Of a stretch of DNA of 64,000 nucleotides, positions 1-12,145 are shown in pieces. The notes beneath the pieces are model-generated. The model made no database searches. It worked only from the letters and a program-made list of their open reading frames with translations, and was not told the origin of the DNA. A program made the translations under genes and the position numbers. Source of the stretch: Meloidogyne chitwoodi (Eukaryota; Nematoda; Chromadorea; Rhabditida; Meloidogynidae); the NCBI GenBank assembly GCA_015183035.1, contig JACZZP010000002.1, forward strand, positions 2,542,001-2,606,000. The letters run 5' to 3'. The stretch's first letter is position 1. Every line of letters starts with the position of its first letter.

Positions 1-902
1 AAAATTATTAAATTATAAATTAAATTATTTAAAAATTTTTATAAATTTTCTAAACCAAAAAAAAAATCAAAAAATTTATTTTTATAATTTAACACATATT
101 TTAAGCATCCTCTAAGGAGAAAAATAAAATTAGATTGAAAGAAGGTCAAAAATCACGCAAAAATAAATTTTACGTGTTAAACAAATTTTAAAAAATAATT
201 TTGAGGTGTGGATGTGAAAGAGCCGAGTGTTTTGCATCTTTTTATTAAGATAAAGTTCGCACAAGTGGTTGGGAATATTTTTGAAAAAATAAAATTAGGA
301 AATGATACGGCAGCTTTTTTTAATAAACGGGCCCTTTTCTGATTAAAATAGGGTTAAAAAATGCCAATTTTTCAAATATTAATTTAATTCTTGGCATTAT
401 GTATTAAAAAAAAAATATTTTTTTAAAGCCTAGATTCTGCTCTATTAAACGATATATAAATTAAATTTATATCTCTATTTAATCAAGAATTATAGCCTTT
501 CGAACACTACTACCCTCTCCCTTATTTTCCCTAAATACATATGCTTAAATTTAATAAAATATTTCAATTTTTTAAATTTAAAAATTTTTAGTTTTAAAAT
601 TTTCTTTTGGCATTTTTTATAACAAAAAATTAAAAATAAAATTAAAAGGAATTCAACAATGGAATAATAAATTCAATGGGAAAATAATGCCAAAAAATAA
701 AAAAAAATTTTTTTGGCATTATGTTTAAACTTAAAAATAACAAAAAAAAAAACAAAAAGGTGGATAATTTTTTTTAATGAATTTTTGAATTATTAAGGTT
801 ATATTTTAAAATAAAATTATTAATAAAATAAAATCAAAACGCCAAAAACAACGCCAAAACGAAAAAAAAAATATATTAAAAAGCCTGCCAACTTTCTCGG
901 TT
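1..902. other. 3' flank of the nuclear receptor gene, no gene seen
   Basis: No coding signal was found. The stretch is AT-rich with homopolymer runs. It contains AATGCCAA and TTGGCATT motifs in inverted pairs, at about 361-401 and 686-722; the second is a near-perfect palindrome. The same motifs recur inside the receptor gene near 2017-2126. They may be short hairpins or remnants of a small repeat family. A polyadenylation site for the minus-strand receptor gene should lie here, but no single site can be chosen from the sequence. Confidence 0.5.
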
Positions 903-3900
903 TCAATCCATTCGCACTTCTTCATCTTTCAATTCTTCGTCTTCATCATCCTCCCCATCTTCATCATCCCCTTCTTCCTCTTCTTCATAATCTTCTTCCT
1001 CAGCCGCCTCAGCGGCGAGTCTTGTTAACCCTGTCGCACGCATTGGACCGTCATTGCTGCTATTTGTAGTCCCTGTACTGCTCGAAGACGCGGCGGAGGT
1101 ACGACGAGCAAATGAAGTACTAGTTAAACTATTCTGCATAAATGTTAAAAATGTTAAAATGATGTCAGGCTCAACAATGCTGTTAAAGCTTAAAGGTTGT
1201 TGTTGTTGCTGTTGAAATTCAACAAGAGCTTGGACTAAGTTGGAAATGAGTGCTGCGATTTTCTAAAATTTTACATTATTATTTCACTCTAATAATTACA
1301 GGAAAAAAATTTTTTAAATTTATTAAAAAATTTTTTTAATAAATTCTCTATTGGGAGGAACACCAAAAGACACAAACATATAGTTTGTTTGAAAAATTAC
1401 AATCCTGAAATAAATTACCCTTTCTATAACTAATTGGTATCTTTCGATAGAGAATTAAATTTTCTATAAAATGATATATAAAGGAAAAATTTAAGCTAAT
1501 GAAACAAAAAGTTAAAGGCAAAAATAAAGAAAAAGATACTCGAAAAATTCAACTTTATCACACTTTTTCGACCATAACATTTTTTCCCCGGTCAAATAAA
1601 TTTTTACTTTTTAAGAATTTTGTAGCCCCTTCAATTCTCTATTTATTAATATAAAAAGTTTTTAAATCAGTCCATCTATTAGAGAGTTATGATTTTAAAA
1701 CTAAGGCCACCTCTATTTTAAAAAATTCAATCTCTCTTACCGTAATGTTAGCCACAATCATTAATAATCGACCAAAACGCCCAATTGCCAATTGCATTTG
1801 AGAACATTGATCTACTAAATGGAGAAAGAGAGCATTCTGAACAGAATCACGAGCAACATTAAGTAGACGAATTGTCTCCCGTCCTAAGCCTGGTGTGTGA
1901 GGTTCTAAGGCTATAATTGCCTTTAATGTAACATATTCTACTTCGCTTAAACAAAGTTGCTCCAAAGAAGGTTGCTATAATGGAAAAATTTAAAATATGC
2001 AAAAACTATTAAATTGCCAAATCAAAATGCCAAAATTCAATATTTCAAAAAATTACAAAATGCCAAATTACAAAACGTCAAAAATAACCAAAATAACAAT
2101 TTAAACAAAAAATTCCTTGGCATTGTGTTTTATTTAATTTAAACAAACCAAAGTATTAAGCCATTCAGCCCGTATATTCTCCAATCGCCAGCGCAACATT
2201 GGCGGACAGATCATTCCCTTTCTTGGCAATAATAAATCTAAAGCAGTATGTGCATCTATAAATAGTCCATTTGGTAATAAAATGTGTTCGCTTCTGTGGA
2301 CAAATGCACTTTGGCAAGCTACCGAGAAAACAGTAAATGGCAATAATGTTCCACGAAGGAGTGACAACTGAAAGAATTTTTAAATCAAAAAAATTTTCAA
2401 AAATTTCTTACCCTTTCCACCTGTGCCAAATCAGCAATAGGTTTAAGTGTATTCGCATAGTCTATAGCCAACAACAATTGTCTACGCAAAGCATAACGTA
2501 ATTCTGACCATTCTGTTATTGCACGAATGCCAGAATAATTCAACTAAATAAAATTTAATAAATTAAATTTTATTAAATTAAATTTTCAGTTTAAAAGGAA
2601 TTCGCCCATTAATCTTTGCAATACAATAAATTGCCAAGCTGACAGCTTGACATCCAAAAATACAATCTCATTTCCTAAAAACCCTATATTTACAACTTAT
2701 CTATAGTTAGTTATATTAAAACATAATTGAAAAAAATTATATTATACAGATTAGTTACTCAAGTTTTTAAGTTTACAATGAAGCTTTGCTTTTTTTATTT
2801 TTAAGTCATTTTATAGTGTACTTTTTAATTATGAGGCGAAAAGTTCGTTAATTTAATAAAACCCAAAATATCAAAAATACATCAAATTTTAAATTTTCTT
2901 AAATAACAAAATACTTTATATTTTATATTGCTTGCCTCACATCAAAAGGATTAAAGTACACACTAAAAGAGCATTACAATAAATTAGCCAAGCTGTTCGC
3001 TCGACTTCCAAAAATACAAAAAGAAAAAACTTATTCGTTAACATTTGTCCCTTCTTGTTAGTTGCTGTTATTAAAACTTAATTGAATAAACTTATACTGT
3101 GCAAATCATTTTTCCCTTCCATGTTTTTCGGCTTACGCTGACGTTAAATTTTCTTTTTTTTAAAAAGAAAGAATTTTAATCTTACTAAAAAGTCCGAAAA
3201 AATAAATTTTATTTTCCTAAATCCTCCCTACATTAAAAAAAATTCCCTCGAAAAAAATTTATTTTAAAATTTTTTTATTTTTCCCTTTTTTCCACACGGT
3301 TATTCTCGTAAATGCACTTTATAAATAAATGTACTATATATTTACATTTATATTTTAAATTTTGCCAAATGGACTTTAGTCTTTTTTCAGTCGACCAAAA
3401 ATCTTTTTTTCTTCTTTTTCCTCCCGCCAACGCTCTCCTTTTTTTAAAATGGCACAACGACCAAAAAATTATTTTTGACTGCGACCCTCTATTGGCAGAC
3501 AGCCATTAAAACCCTCTATAACACTCTCTTTCATATTTTATTCCCCAACACGTTTTTATTTCAAAAAAATTTTCCGCCAGTCGCTAGGCGTGTCACGAGA
3601 AATTATTTTTTTGTTCTTTTTGTCAACAAGTTGGTCTCTGCCCTAAAGATCACTTTTAATTTTTTTATTTTATTGTTTGTTTGTGAAAGAAGAAAAAATA
3701 AATAAAAAAAATATTGAACAATATAAGGAAAAGTATGACTTAAAGCGTAAACTTAAAAACAAAAAAATGAATGTGCTTAATATATGTTTATTCAATTAAA
3801 TTTGAATTTAAACTAGATAATAGATAGCAGAAGAATGCAGCATCCTGCTGACGGTCCGTTGAAGTATTTTTGGAAGTCAAGCTTGAATGCTTGACTAATT

Positions 3901-6900
3901 TATTAATATTTATGTCAGTGTAACTTATAAACTCAAAAAATGACAAATTTTTTTAATATATGTTTATTCAATTAAATCAAAATTTAAACTCTAATAGATA
4001 TATGAATATTTATTTCTTACATCCATGATTTATTTTTGGAAGTCAAGCTTGAATGCTTGACTAATTTGTTCAGTGTAAACTTGATAAATTGAGTAAATAA
4101 CAAATTTACTTAATATATGTTTATTTAATTAAATCTTAATTTAAACTGCATAATAGATAGTAGTATAATGAGATATCACTGTGGCCCTCTATATTTATAT
4201 TTTTGAAAGTCAAGCTTGGATGCTTGACTAATCTAATAATTTGATTAAGAGTAAACTTAAAGACTTAAAAAATAACATTTTTGTTTAATATATGTTTATT
4301 CAACTAAATTTTAAGTTAAACTTTAATAGAGAAAAGCAGTATTGCACACCGGCGCTAGGTCCTGATTTATTTTTGGAGGTCAAGCTTTAATGCTTGGCTA
4401 AGTTCTATTGTGTCATTGTAACTTATAAACTTAAGTAAATGAAAAATTTACTTAATTTATCTTTATTCAATTAAATCTTAATTTAAACTACATAATAGAG
4501 AGATGAGAATGCCACGACCAATCAAGAGGCCGCTGATTTATTTTTGGAAGTCAAGATTGAATGCTTGGCTAATTTATATTAATGTTCCTTCATTTTAGTT
4601 CATTACTTGGGAATTTCGACTTTTGATTTCCGCAATTTTTTCTATCATAGGAGTGTACTTTTGGCAAGAAAATAAAAATGCCTCGAGTACAATATCAATC
4701 TTTTCTATCCTACAGTATTTCCCTAATTTTAAGTAAATTTTACCACCAACCTCAGTTCGTTCAGAAATAAGTTTAGGTTGTTGTAGTGCAGCCAACATTT
4801 GATCCATTTCACTCAATGTTCCAGTTTTAATTGCAGAATCAAATTCTTTACGTAATTTTGCTTCATTTTCAAGTTCTTGTTTATTTTTAGCAGAAGAAAT
4901 ATTATTAAGCAATGGAGATTGTCTTTGTTGTTGCTGATCAGAAATACAAACAATACGTTCAATTTCTCTTAGCGTCTAAAAATTAAAAAAAAAATAAAAT
5001 TTGCATAATATAAATTATTTCAATTAAGTTTAATTATGAACATTTGGTTAGAGAAAAATATAATAAAGGAGAGAGTAACTAGCTTGCATGTTTTTGTTTG
5101 TATTTATTTGCAAAAAATTTGTTTATTTTACTTCTCGCCTGAAATTTAAATTTTCTTTGTGTTTATTTATTCTATATTTAAGACGAATTTTTAGTCGTAA
5201 CTCTTAGTTTGCAAGGGCATGTGAATGTATTTTTGTAAGTCAAGCATTTACTGCTAGACTAAATTACATGGGACCTGTACATTTCATCGAACAAAATTAC
5301 ACGACATTTCGCCTCTACGGCAAAAAAAAATACATTTCGTTTATCCGAACCCACGTTTTTTTCCGTTGGGATGAAATTTGCAATTTCTATCGACCAAATT
5401 TCTGGACTCGAATTACATTCTTTTGTTTAATTATTTAATTAACAAAGCTTTTAATTCCTTGAGAATAACACGTTTCTAACGAGTAAATACATGTCCAAAG
5501 TATCCTTTAAATTTTAAGCAAATTTAACAAACCTGTATAATTAAAGCCTTTTCTTGACTCATTTGTTCAAATTCTGGTGATGAAGCACCCCCATTATTAT
5601 TATTACTATTATCATTACTATTAACAGCTGTAGCACTTTCAGAAATACGTTGTAATTGTTGTTGGTCATAATCTCTTTGTGAGCGCCTAATTTCTTCCGC
5701 TAAAGAACGCAAATCATTTATCGTGTTAGCCCTTCGTCTAGCTAAAGGATCATTTTGTTGTTGCAATGTTTGATGATTATTATTATTACAAAAATCTTCA
5801 TCAGTAATTAATTGATTTAATTCTCCTGCTACACTTGTATTTGTAGACTGAGACTTTATTGTCAGTGTTCCACTTGTTCCGTCAAAAAATGTTCCATTTG
5901 AGTATTGGGAGGATGAACCAATGTGGGAAGAGCGGCGGGGATTTCGTTGCTTTCCTGTTTTGTCCCGGTCTGGGCGTATCGCTTCTGGTTCCATTCCGAC
6001 AGTTAAGCATTTTTGGAAGCGACAAGCACGACAGATGTTTCGGCCAACTTAAAAAAAAATTGAGGAAAAAATTAAAAAAAAATTTTAATTTGCATAATAG
6101 CGATTATTTTGTTTACATTTAAATATAAATTTTAATAAAAATATTTCTCTGCCGTATTTTTAATTTGAATTCGAAGATAATATTTTTGTAAGCCAGCAAT
6201 GTTATTGTTTGGCTAAATTTTACGAATTTTTTAGTTCAATTTTTCTAAAATTTATCTTTTAAAAGTTCCAATACCTTTATCAATTTGACATTTCTCCTCA
6301 TAACGGCAGTTGTACTGTTTATTGGCGCGTACTGTTCTACGGAAAAATCCTTTGCATCCAAAGCAGGTGGATGCACCGTAATGACGACCGGACGCTTCAT
6401 CACCACAGACATTGCTTAAAATTGGGCAGTTAGAATGTTTTGAAAATTTTGAAAAAGTTGAAATTTTGAAAAAGTTGAAATTTTAATAAATTTGGTAGTT
6501 TAATAAATTTTATTTTTAACCAACCAAACATTAATTTCCATAGGTTGTCCATTAATTGTTGTATCAGCAGAGGAATTGCTACTTTGTTGTTGTCCCCCAT
6601 AAATTTCAAGACAACCCTCAGACCTATTAGAGGCATTTAATTTAGCAGCTAAAGTAAATTTTCCAATTTGAAAATGCGGGGGATCAACGTTTCCATTAAT
6701 AAATAAATTTTGATTGTTTGGAGAAGTTAAAATAGCTGTAGGTGTGGTACTTCGAGATGAGGAACAAGGTGAACTAAAAAAAATAATTTTTATTTTTTAT
6801 TGCGTTTTTCTTGTTACACTTGGCTAACTTTAAAAAAAATATTTTTTTTTTCAACAACAGAAAAAAAAAACTTTTTTCAATTGCAGAATTAAAGGAAACT

Positions 6901-8131
6901 CAATGAGCATAATATTAGATATTTCGTTTAAAATTTAATATATACAAATTAATATTAAGGGACAATATTCAACTTTTAATCCATTTGAACCATTAAAATA
7001 TTTTTGTAAGTCAAAGATTATTATCTTTGACTAAACTTTATTAAATTTAAAAGGATAAACCCAAGTAGCGCTCCCGGAAAAGTGTGCAGTGGAATATTGG
7101 GCAGTGAAGAAATAGTACAAAAACTTTTAAGAAAATACAAAAATACATGAAAAATACAAAAATACATAAAAACAAAATACATCAGTAACACAACATTTTT
7201 TAAGTGTTTTTGTATTTTTCATGTATTTTTGTATTTTCTTGCAAGTTTTTGTACTGTTTCTTCACTGCCCAATATTCCACTGCCCACTTTTCCTATTCGA
7301 AAAGTAAGGAGGGTGATGAAAGTTTTTTTTTAACATCCCAAGCACATAATAAATATAAAAAGTTCAAAAAAAAAATTTTTTTACCCTTGTTGATTGAAAA
7401 TGTCGTTTTGGTAACTTTGTGTTCCATCATCAATTTTAATATTTTTATATTTGGTTGATAAACTTGCATTGCTTATTTTACTAGTTAAATTGTTGTTCAT
7501 ATCTTCTGGTATTTTAATTTGTGAATTTTCTATTTTTTGTGTTATTTTTGCATTTGAAGATGCTGCTGTTTGTTGAGGAAGGGCGCTAACAAAGTTTTGC
7601 TGAAATTTTAAAAGTTATTGGTTTATTTAAATTTTTAAAAGTATTTGGGGTAAATTAAACAATTTTTAGATATTTTTAAATTTTTTTTAAATATTTTTAA
7701 AAAATTTTTTAGATATTTTTAAAATTTGCAATTTTAAAATTTTTGCCCAATTTTTGGAAAATTGTTCAAAAATCCAATAAAAAAATTTTTTTCTCTCTCA
7801 CCAAAATCGTATTTGCAGCAATAACAGCGTTTGATTGCGAAGATTGTAGTGCAAATAATAAAGAATTAGCTGTAGATGCCAAATCTGCCAAAGACTGAGG
7901 GGGTTGTTGTTGTTGTGTAGAAGAAGAAGAAGAAGAATTATTTATTTTTTGTTGTTGTGAAGGAGGAGGAGAACCAAAAGCACTTAATAATAAATTTCCT
8001 CCATTATTACCATTTTCTCTCATTTCAGTTTTAAAATTATTTGGAGAAGATAATGAAGTTGGAGGTAATGAATTTTGATTGTTTATGTGTTGTCTGTGAT
8101 GACCACCAAATGTTTCGCCCAAAGAAAACAT
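903..8131 (-). CDS. Nuclear hormone receptor with DNA- and ligand-binding domains, 10 exons
   Basis: Ligand-regulated transcription factor of the nucleus. Ten exons join in one frame to about 920 residues: 8131-7802, 7599-7385, 6773-6525, 6414-6275, 6047-5533, 4975-4607, 2543-2412, 2367-2149, 1974-1741, 1262-903. Residues 1-264 are a Ser/Gln/Asn-rich N-terminal region. A C4 zinc-finger DNA-binding domain follows at about 265-335, with [16 protein letters not shown]-box [10 protein letters not shown] and a second finger containing CRACRFQKC. The ATRPD-like hinge start [12 protein letters not shown] resembles HNF4-like nematode receptors. The ligand-binding domain (about 610-830) shows the helix 3 to helix 5 signature [14 protein letters not shown]. 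The C-terminus is unusual: a Gln run, then a very acidic tail of Glu/Asp. I do not see a clear AF-2 helix. ATG 8131 is the first Met of the open exon. The exact paralogue cannot be named. An ortholog search would decide. Confidence 0.88.
3776..4575 (+). ncRNA. Tandem array of five Sm-motif plus hairpin units (candidate small RNA genes)
   Basis: Five units repeat every 166-171 bp inside receptor intron 4606-2544, on the opposite strand. Each has a conserved upstream AT block (around TAATATATGTTTATTCAAT), then a TAATAGATAG-like block, then a variable, more GC-rich core of roughly 30-45 bases. Next comes an ATTTTTGGAA-like motif and a terminal hairpin GTCAAGC...GCTTGAC. The left arms begin at 3876, 4042, 4209, 4379 and 4550. 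An Sm site directly before a 3' hairpin is how nematode spliceosomal, SL and SmY RNAs end. The conserved upstream block could be a promoter element. The common SL1 leader sequence is absent. Substitutions in units 4 and 5 change GCTTGAC to GCTTGGC, which keeps a G:U pair. Which RNA class this is, or whether it is merely a repeat, is not settled. Confidence 0.4.
5231..5262 (+). ncRNA. Single Sm-motif-like hairpin, sixth copy
   Basis: ATTTTTGTAAGTCAAGCA followed by TGCTAGAC forms the same motif-plus-hairpin as the tandem array, in the intron between receptor exons 6047-5533 and 4975-4607. The pre-hairpin motif is ATTTTTGTA rather than ATTTTTGGA. The loop is short. It is antisense to the receptor transcript. 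Confidence 0.3.
6181..6217 (+). ncRNA. Single Sm-motif-like hairpin, seventh copy
   Basis: TATTTTTGTAAGCCAGCAAT followed by ATTGTTTGGCT forms the hairpin in the intron between the two zinc-finger exons. Both arms have changed relative to the tandem units, yet pairing is kept (AGCCA with TGGCT). That covariation is what selection on RNA structure would produce. Confidence 0.3.
6275..6414 (-). other. Exon encoding the first zinc finger and P-box of the receptor
   Basis: This exon begins in phase 2, completing the first zinc-binding Cys codon across the intron (TG|C). It encodes [16 protein letters not shown], then [20 protein letters not shown] and [10 protein letters not shown]. The P-box core is CFGCKG rather than the CEGCKG or CDGCKG common in vertebrate receptors. 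The second finger continues in the exon starting at 6047. All eight expected zinc ligands can be placed across the two exons, so DNA binding should be intact. Confidence 0.9.
6999..7033 (+). ncRNA. Single Sm-motif-like hairpin, eighth copy
   Basis: TATTTTTGTAAGTCAAAGAT is followed by ATCTTTGACT, giving a perfect nine-base stem. It lies in the intron between receptor exons 7599-7385 and 6773-6525, on the plus strand. The arm sequence differs from the array units (AAAGAT instead of AAGC), but the fold and the preceding U-rich motif are kept. Confidence 0.3.
7076..7292. repeat. Long inverted repeat in a receptor intron
   Basis: Two arms of about 80 bases pair with few mismatches. The left arm begins GGAAAAGTGTGCAGTGGAAT; the right arm ends ATTCCACTGCCCACTTTTCC. 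The centre is AT-rich. It looks like a small foldback or MITE-type element inserted in the intron. No clear target duplication was found. Confidence 0.6.
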
Positions 8132-8429
8132 TTTTCTTTTAATTTTTTTATTTTTTCATTCAATTTAAATAATTAATTTATTAAGGGAAGGAATGCGTTG
8201 TCTTTTTTTTTTAGCTGAATTTAAGCTGTGAGAAAGACTTTAATATTTTTTTTTGTTATTTAAATTTTAATTTTGAATGTTTTAAGTTCTGAAAAATAAA
8301 AAAATTATTACAAAAATAATTTGCCAAATTTTGAGACTCTAATGGACCTTATGGTTTAAAACTAATGGGTATGAAGTTTAAGACTCTAATGTGTCACTTG
8401 GTTTGAGACATCATTTAAAAAAATATTTT

Positions 8430-8632
8430 GAGACTCTAGTTGTCAAATAATTTAATAAAATATTTTGAGACTCTAGTTGTCAAATAATTTAAAAAAATAT
8501 TTTGAGACTCTAGTTGTCAAATAATTTAATAAAATATTTTGAGACTCTAGTTGTCAAATAATTTAATAAAATATTTTGAGACTCTAGTTGTCAAATAATT
8601 TAATAAAATATTTTGAGACTCTAGTGTCTAGT
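8430..8632. repeat. Tandem repeat, 37-bp unit, about 5.4 copies
   Basis: The unit starts GAGACTCTAGTTGTCAAATA and ends with AATAAAATATTTT. Copies begin at 8430 and follow every 37 bases, ending with a partial copy. It lies 300-500 bases upstream of the receptor start codon. The GAGACTCTA core is the same as in repeats at 17.6-21.5 kb. Confidence 0.85.
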
Positions 8633-11600
8633 ATAAAAGAAAATTACCCCGAAATTTAATTTCTGAACATTTAAAAATAAATTAAATTATTACAAAAATT
8701 AAAAATAAATTAAAAATAATAAATATAGTAAAATATAAGTTATCATAAAAAGATTATGTCAAGTCACATGGCGCAGATTTATTTTAATTTTTTACATGTT
8801 TACAATTAATTAAAGAGGGGAAATAAAAAATAAATTTCCGGCATTTTATCCTAAAAAAAAATTTTTTTTTTATAGAATTTAGGCATTATTCTAAGCTAAA
8901 TAAAAAAAAAATAAAAAATAAAAATAATATTTATAAAATTTATATAAAAAAAAGAAAAAAAGTGTTTATAAATAAGTAAGCTTTTAGTCCAACAAGCAAA
9001 GGGCAAATAACAAAAAAAAAATTTTTAACTTTTTGTAAACAAGTAATTTAAAAAAGGCGATAAAAATGTAAATATGTAAAAATTAAATTAATTAAATATG
9101 TACATTTTTAATTGATAAAAAAATTAAAAAAAGAAAAATAACTCACAAGAGCTTAGGACCTTGAGCCACTAAAAATTTTATAACTTTTGAACGGCTAAAC
9201 TTTTTAAAGCCGTTTATATATCATTTTATAGAGAATTAAATTCTCTATAAATTAAAATTTAAATCAAAATTTTAGGTGGCTAAACAAAAATGTTAGTGTT
9301 GAAAAATAGACATTTTTAATGAAAAAATTCTATTTTTGTAAGTTTTTGAACTTTAAGTTTTTGTTTATTCACCTTAATTTTTTTATTAAAATTGAACTTT
9401 ATAGGGCTTTTAATTCTCTATTTAATGTGACTTTTTTGTTTGTATAAGGTCAATTTATTAGTGAGATATTAAGCTTAGACTCAAATGACCAGATAAGGAA
9501 ATATATTGGTAGAATTTAATTTTTTATTTTATGGTTTTTGATTTTAATTTTTAGGAAGAGATTTTAGGAGATGAAATTAAATTAAGGAAGTAAAATTTCA
9601 TTAAAAATTTATTAAAAATTAAATAAAAAAATTTTTTACGCAAGAAAAATAATTTTTAATAAAATTAAAAAAAATAAAAAAATTTTTTTTAATTAATCCA
9701 ACTAGCAGCTTTTAAATAATTTAATTGTTTTAAAGTCTTTAGAAAAGCTACTCTTTAAGTTTTACAAAAATAAAAAAATATAAAAATAATTAAAATTAAT
9801 TTAAATTTTGTCTAATAATCTTTGAATTTTCTCCTCTTTTCCCTTTTTAATTTTAGTCTAGGGTGGTCTTTGATTTTGATCATTTAGTGATCATTATTGG
9901 TGTTTTTGAGGGTAAAATAAATAAATAAAAATGGCTATTTATTTAAAGTAAATTTTTAAAATTTTAAAGGGCAAAATTTCAAAAATAAAAAATTAAATAT
10001 TTTATAAAAAAGTCAAAAAAAATTATTTTATCAAGGCAAAACTTAAAAATCCGTCTAGTAGCTTTTTAACTCACTAGGTTGCAACAGTAGGTTTAAAAAA
10101 GCTACTAGTTGGAGTAATTTTAAAAATTATTTTTTAAATTATTTAAGTTTCATGGTTTGATTTTATTTAAATTTATAAATTTCTTAATGTTAAATTTTCA
10201 ATTTTTATTAAAAAAAAAAAAGAATAAATTTTATAAAAATGTTCTCTCTTTTATTCGCGCGCGTAGTACAATTATGTTCTCCCTCTCATCACCTTTTTTT
10301 ACTCCATTCCAGAGAATTTGGCCGAATATATGTTGTCAAGAGTGCGGAATGGAGTAAAAGAAAAAGGAAGAAGGTTAAATTTAAAAAAAGCGAGAATTTA
10401 TTGAGAGAAAACGGAAAAAAGGGTGTTTTGTCTGCACTGGTAAAGTCGCGCGAAGACTTATAAAAAAATCAAAAATTGAGCTATAAACTTGAAATTTTAC
10501 AAAAATATCATTAACATTATAAACTAGCATTTGTATAAATTTTAGAATTTTAGGTAAATTATTTGCTAAGTTACAGCGAAAAATTGAGGTTATTTGCGAA
10601 ATTCGACTTTTTCAACCATAAGTGTCAAAAAATCAAACTAAAAATTCTCAAATTTTTAGAATATTTAGAGGAACATTTTTAAAATATTAAAACAAATTTT
10701 TGAAGCTCTATGTAATAATTGGACAATTTTATAAATAATCGCCGAACGTTACTACTACGCCAAAACTTTCTCCTCTCTACTCTTTTTAAATTACATCGCT
10801 GGGGCGCTTTCTTTGTTCTTGCCCCCAATTTTCTTAAAACTTGAAAAAGACTCTCTTTTAAATTTTAGTACTTTAGTATTGGTCTATATTTGTTAAAATT
10901 TAAAAAAGTCAAAAAGACAATTTTATTTAATTTTACAAATTTACGGCCGTTTCGGCACTTTTTTTTTAATACCACTTTAAAATTTTTTTAAAAATTTAAA
11001 AAAATTGGAAGAATAAAAAAAGGAAAAAACAGTGTGATAGTGTAGTATTAAATTATTTTTTAAAGAAAAAATAATAAACAAATAAAGTAATTTTGGTTTT
11101 TGCGATTATTTTTACAATTTTAAAAAGTGAAAATTTTGAGTCTGCGTTAATTATAAATTAAAAGAAGATTGTTTAATAAAGTGAATGGAATTAATTTAAG
11201 AGTTTTTAAGGCAAATTTTTTTTTAAATAAATTTTTTAAATAAATATTGAAATGGGTATAACAGGCCATTTGGGTGCGACATTATTTTAACATTAAAAAT
11301 TTTACAGCTAATTTTTAGTTTATTAATAATAACAAAAATAACTAAAAAGAATTATCTGTTAAAAAGTTAAGGAGAATGGCACTAATCGAACGTGCAATGA
11401 ACCGGCCAATCGCTTAGTTGGGCGCATAAGAAAAATAAAAAAAATTAAATTAAACTTGAGAAGGAATAAAAAAGTAAATTTTCTTGAATGATAAACAAAA
11501 ATCAAAATAATTGATATTTATACTACAAAATTGGCTCTTGTGACGAAGATCATGTGAAATGTTTTATTTTTTAGAAAAAAAAAATTTGCTAAAAAAATGT

Positions 11601-11924
11601 ACAAGCTTACAAATTTTAAGAATGTGTGTCATCATTAAAAATGGCGGTTCTATAAAAGGCCATTTAAATAAAAAAGTTGAGAAAAGAAAAGATTAGTTGA
11701 TCAATTGCTTTTAAAGTTTTTTTATAAAAGGCGCCGCCAATAAAATAAGTAGTAAAAAGGTTAAGAACTTAAATAACAAATAAAAAGAGAGAGAGAGAGG
11801 CTTTTTTGAGAAAATGACGCAAACATTTTTATTGTGTTTTTCTAAACTTTGCGCAAGGAATTAACACAACAAACGCTTACGTATTTGTTTGTGAATGAGG
11901 AAATAGGAAAATGAAAAAATCAGA

Positions 11925-12145
11925 AATTGTAAAAACAGAATTGTAAAAAAAAATTTGTGAAAATCAGAATTGAAAATTCAGAATTTATGAAAATCAGAAT
12001 TTGTAAAATTCAGAATTTAAGAAAATCAGAATTTGTAAAAATCAGAATTTGTGAAAATCAGAATTTGTAAAATTCAGAAATTGTAAAAACCAAAATTTGT
12101 GAAAATCAGAATTTATTGCAATTTATATAATCAGAATTATAAAAT
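11925..12145. repeat. Degenerate tandem repeat of AAAATCAGAATTTGT
   Basis: A unit of roughly 17 bases (AAAATCAGAATTTGTGA and variants) is repeated about a dozen times with small differences. It has no open reading frame and no clear structure. Confidence 0.7.

Noticed and set aside
3275..3705. Overlapping open frames of 60-76 codons on both strands
   Set aside because: They lie inside a receptor intron, are Phe/Lys/Leu-rich, overlap each other and show no family motif or splice logic.
3776..4575. SL1 spliced-leader RNA genes
   Set aside because: The Sm-like motif and hairpin fit, but the SL1 leader GGTTTAATTACCCAAGTTTG is absent from every unit, so no SL identity is claimed.
4680..4762. Extra intron inside the receptor exon 4975-4607
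   Set aside because: GT and AG dinucleotides are available, but the exon is open and in phase without splicing, so the simpler model was kept.
8430..8632. CRISPR-like array
   Set aside because: Units are head-to-tail identical without unique spacers, in a eukaryotic genome; it is a plain tandem repeat.
10157..10463. Two plus-strand frames of 66-74 codons, locally GC-richer
   Set aside because: No homology cue, overlapping frames, Lys/Arg/Phe bias; likely chance frames or a transcribed leader of unknown gene.
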